Assembly (NCBI RefSeq): GCF_947166265.1 | Contig: NZ_CAMVDO010000008.1 | Location: forward strand, 1-64,000 | DNA: 64,000 nucleotides | Direction: 5' to 3' | Origin: an uncultured Fibrobacter sp. | GTDB taxonomy: Bacteria; Fibrobacterota; Fibrobacteria; Fibrobacterales; Fibrobacteraceae | The notes under the pieces: generated by a model | What the model was told of the DNA's origin: nothing | What the model saw: the letters and a program-made list of their open reading frames with translations, nothing else | The model's database searches: none | Position numbers and translations under genes: made by a program | Shown: positions 62,791 through 64,000 of the stretch, in pieces | Position numbering within the stretch: the first letter of the stretch is position 1 | How the letters are laid out: every line of letters starts with the position of its first letter

Positions 62791-64000
62791 TTAATCCCTA
62801 GGACCGTTACTAGGAATTGGAATGATTAGTTCTGATCTTCCTTTCGTAGAAGATCCTCCATTTGCAGCTCCACGACTAACTTGCAAAAGCAGACGCATCG
62901 CTTTCACATTCTTTTTATCCGCCTTATGGGCCTCGGCATCAAAGGGAGGATTGCTAAAGCTATAACTTGAGCTAGCAATCTTCTTTACCTTAAGATCTTC
63001 GATGGAAACCTTTCCCTGGTATACAAGCGGCGAAAAACAGGCAAAGGTAAAAGCTAAGCAAACCCCTTCTATTTTTTGGGAGACCGTAAAGCGCATAGAC
63101 CGAGTGCCACTTCCACCATTTATATCAAGCGGAGGAAAGAAAAAGAAATCGTCAATCAACTTCTTACCTTCAACCTTAGGGAAATCACCTGTACTAATGC
63201 TTCTGAAGCCAACCGACATGTGGTCCACTCCAGGAACAAACGCAAGACTTCTGTTCCGAGCATCATTCGCATATATATCGGTCACGCCAGGAGAGTTGAT
63301 TTTAAACGAAATTTCGTATTCCTGATTTTTTTCCAAAGTGAGATTGCCAAAACTTGTACACACATCGCTCCATACCGGTGTTCCCTCGATTGTTTCGTTT
63401 TTTACAGCAAACACCTGGTTAATTTTTTGATTCGGACCATCATAATAATTTTGAGTTTCTCGGTCATAGTTCGAGAAAAAGTTCGATAACGTAAGAGTCG
63501 TTCCCCCAATTCCAACTTCACCGTTTATATTTACAGACTTAAGGCCAACATACTTAGCATCACCGATTCTAGAAACAAAATTGAAATCTGAATGGTCCGG
63601 ATCCGGGGGGAATATTTGAACAACATCATCGCCCACAGCACTTGGTGTCGCAGGAGCAACCTTAAAGGAGTCCACTCCAGTCGCCATATCCATCGTGTCT
63701 AGATCAGATTCGTTCACCCCAGCGCAAGGTTCATCCATACTAGCAACAAAGCCCGTCTTAACATCAAGTAGCTTACAAGTACGCTTGAGCGTTCTATCTT
63801 TAACAAACCAGTTAATCTCTTCCGTTGCTACATAGTACCCCGATTCATCGTACCGCAAGCGACGGAACTTGATATTGCTAAATTTTTCAGTATCAGTACT
63901 AATCAAAAAAGATGAATAATCATCGTTCAGGGGATCCATGTAGACACTTGAGTGCACTTCCCCAAAGGCATCTCCGTATATAGGACCTCCAGCTGCTTTT
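62791..64000 (-). CDS. PilW-like protein, 5' end outside window
   Basis: The frame stays open to the window edge (it reads Lys-Ala-Ala-Gly-Gly-Pro-Ile-Tyr-Gly-Asp at the cut), so 402 or more residues of a longer protein are present. A GTG at 63955-63957 is a possible start but is not needed. The part seen has EINWFVKDRTLKRTCKLLD and a beta-rich body with several Cys, consistent with the pseudopilin PilW/PulJ type in which a large C-terminal part follows an N-terminal helix. Its stop lies 15 bases before the giant PilX-type gene and is clearly in one operon with it. Upstream genes (PilV, FimT types) would lie outside. Confidence 0.6.
   Translation of the reverse strand, partial: KAAGGPIYGDAFGEVHSSVYMDPLNDDYSSFLISTDTEKFSNIKFRRLRYDESGYYVATEEINWFVKDRTLKRTCKLLDVKTGFVASMDEPCAGVNESDLDTMDMATGVDSFKVAPATPSAVGDDVVQIFPPDPDHSDFNFVSRIGDAKYVGLKSVNINGEVGIGGTTLTLSNFFSNYDRETQNYYDGPNQKINQVFAVKNETIEGTPVWSDVCTSFGNLTLEKNQEYEISFKINSPGVTDIYANDARNRSLAFVPGVDHMSVGFRSISTGDFPKVEGKKLIDDFFFFPPLDINGGSGTRSMRFTVSQKIEGVCLAFTFACFSPLVYQGKVSIEDLKVKKIASSSYSFSNPPFDAEAHKADKKNVKAMRLLLQVSRGAANGGSSTKGRSELIIPIPSNGPRD

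Overview
The window reads as a chromosomal segment of Fibrobacter (Fibrobacterota), most likely a F. succinogenes relative. Support: a TIGR02147-type regulator paired with a lipoprotein carrying a GIEIGNP motif, plant-wall enzymes with carbohydrate-binding modules and C-terminal tails, futalosine-type menaquinone synthesis, GlgE, a split Bat (aerotolerance-type) gene set, many signal-peptide or lipobox proteins of unknown function, and dispersed short intergenic repeats. No tRNA, rRNA, CRISPR array, transposase or phage gene was seen. Assignments come from reading motifs and family resemblance; no database search was run.

Layout. 0-5 kb: partial lipoprotein, ilvE, a secreted Lys/Glu/Ala repeat protein behind a -24/-12 type promoter, an outer-membrane barrel, mqnC, and a repeat-rich gap holding a 20-residue micro-ORF with its own promoter, ribosome site and terminator. 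5.2-13.5 kb: batD-batE, a GNAT acetyltransferase, a TIGR02147 regulator plus lipoprotein, glgE, an acyl-ACP thioesterase. 13.5-20 kb: a CBM9-like protein divergent from spoVG-yifB/comM (again a -24/-12 promoter, with three helically phased TGATTAATCA sites nearby), folB with an acidic membrane protein, and pgk. 20-28 kb: scpA with a long tail that contains copies of intergenic repeats, a membrane zinc protease, and an efflux operon (TolC, HlyD, two ABC-2 permeases, no ATPase). 28-30.4 kb: batA-batB.

30.6-36.3 kb is the strongest candidate for an undescribed system: DUF4956 membrane protein, inner-membrane adaptor, TolC-like outer-membrane protein, VTC-type polyphosphate polymerase and a lamin-tail lipoprotein, all on one strand. 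36.3-44 kb: a divergent adenosylhomocysteinase-like protein, an M16 protease with an unknown partner, and a two-gene pectin operon (PL10 pectate lyase, CE8 pectinesterase). 44-55 kb: monomeric isocitrate dehydrogenase facing citrate synthase, an aminotransferase, a Ski2-like helicase, and a Wzc-type polysaccharide kinase with rfbA.

55.2-64 kb: a giant 2507-residue protein with a PilX-type pilin N-terminus, a beta-rich cysteine-containing body and about six C-terminal Ig-like modules, directly downstream of a PilW-like gene cut by the window edge. This looks like part of a minor-pilin operon in which the PilX position is taken by a very large surface protein.
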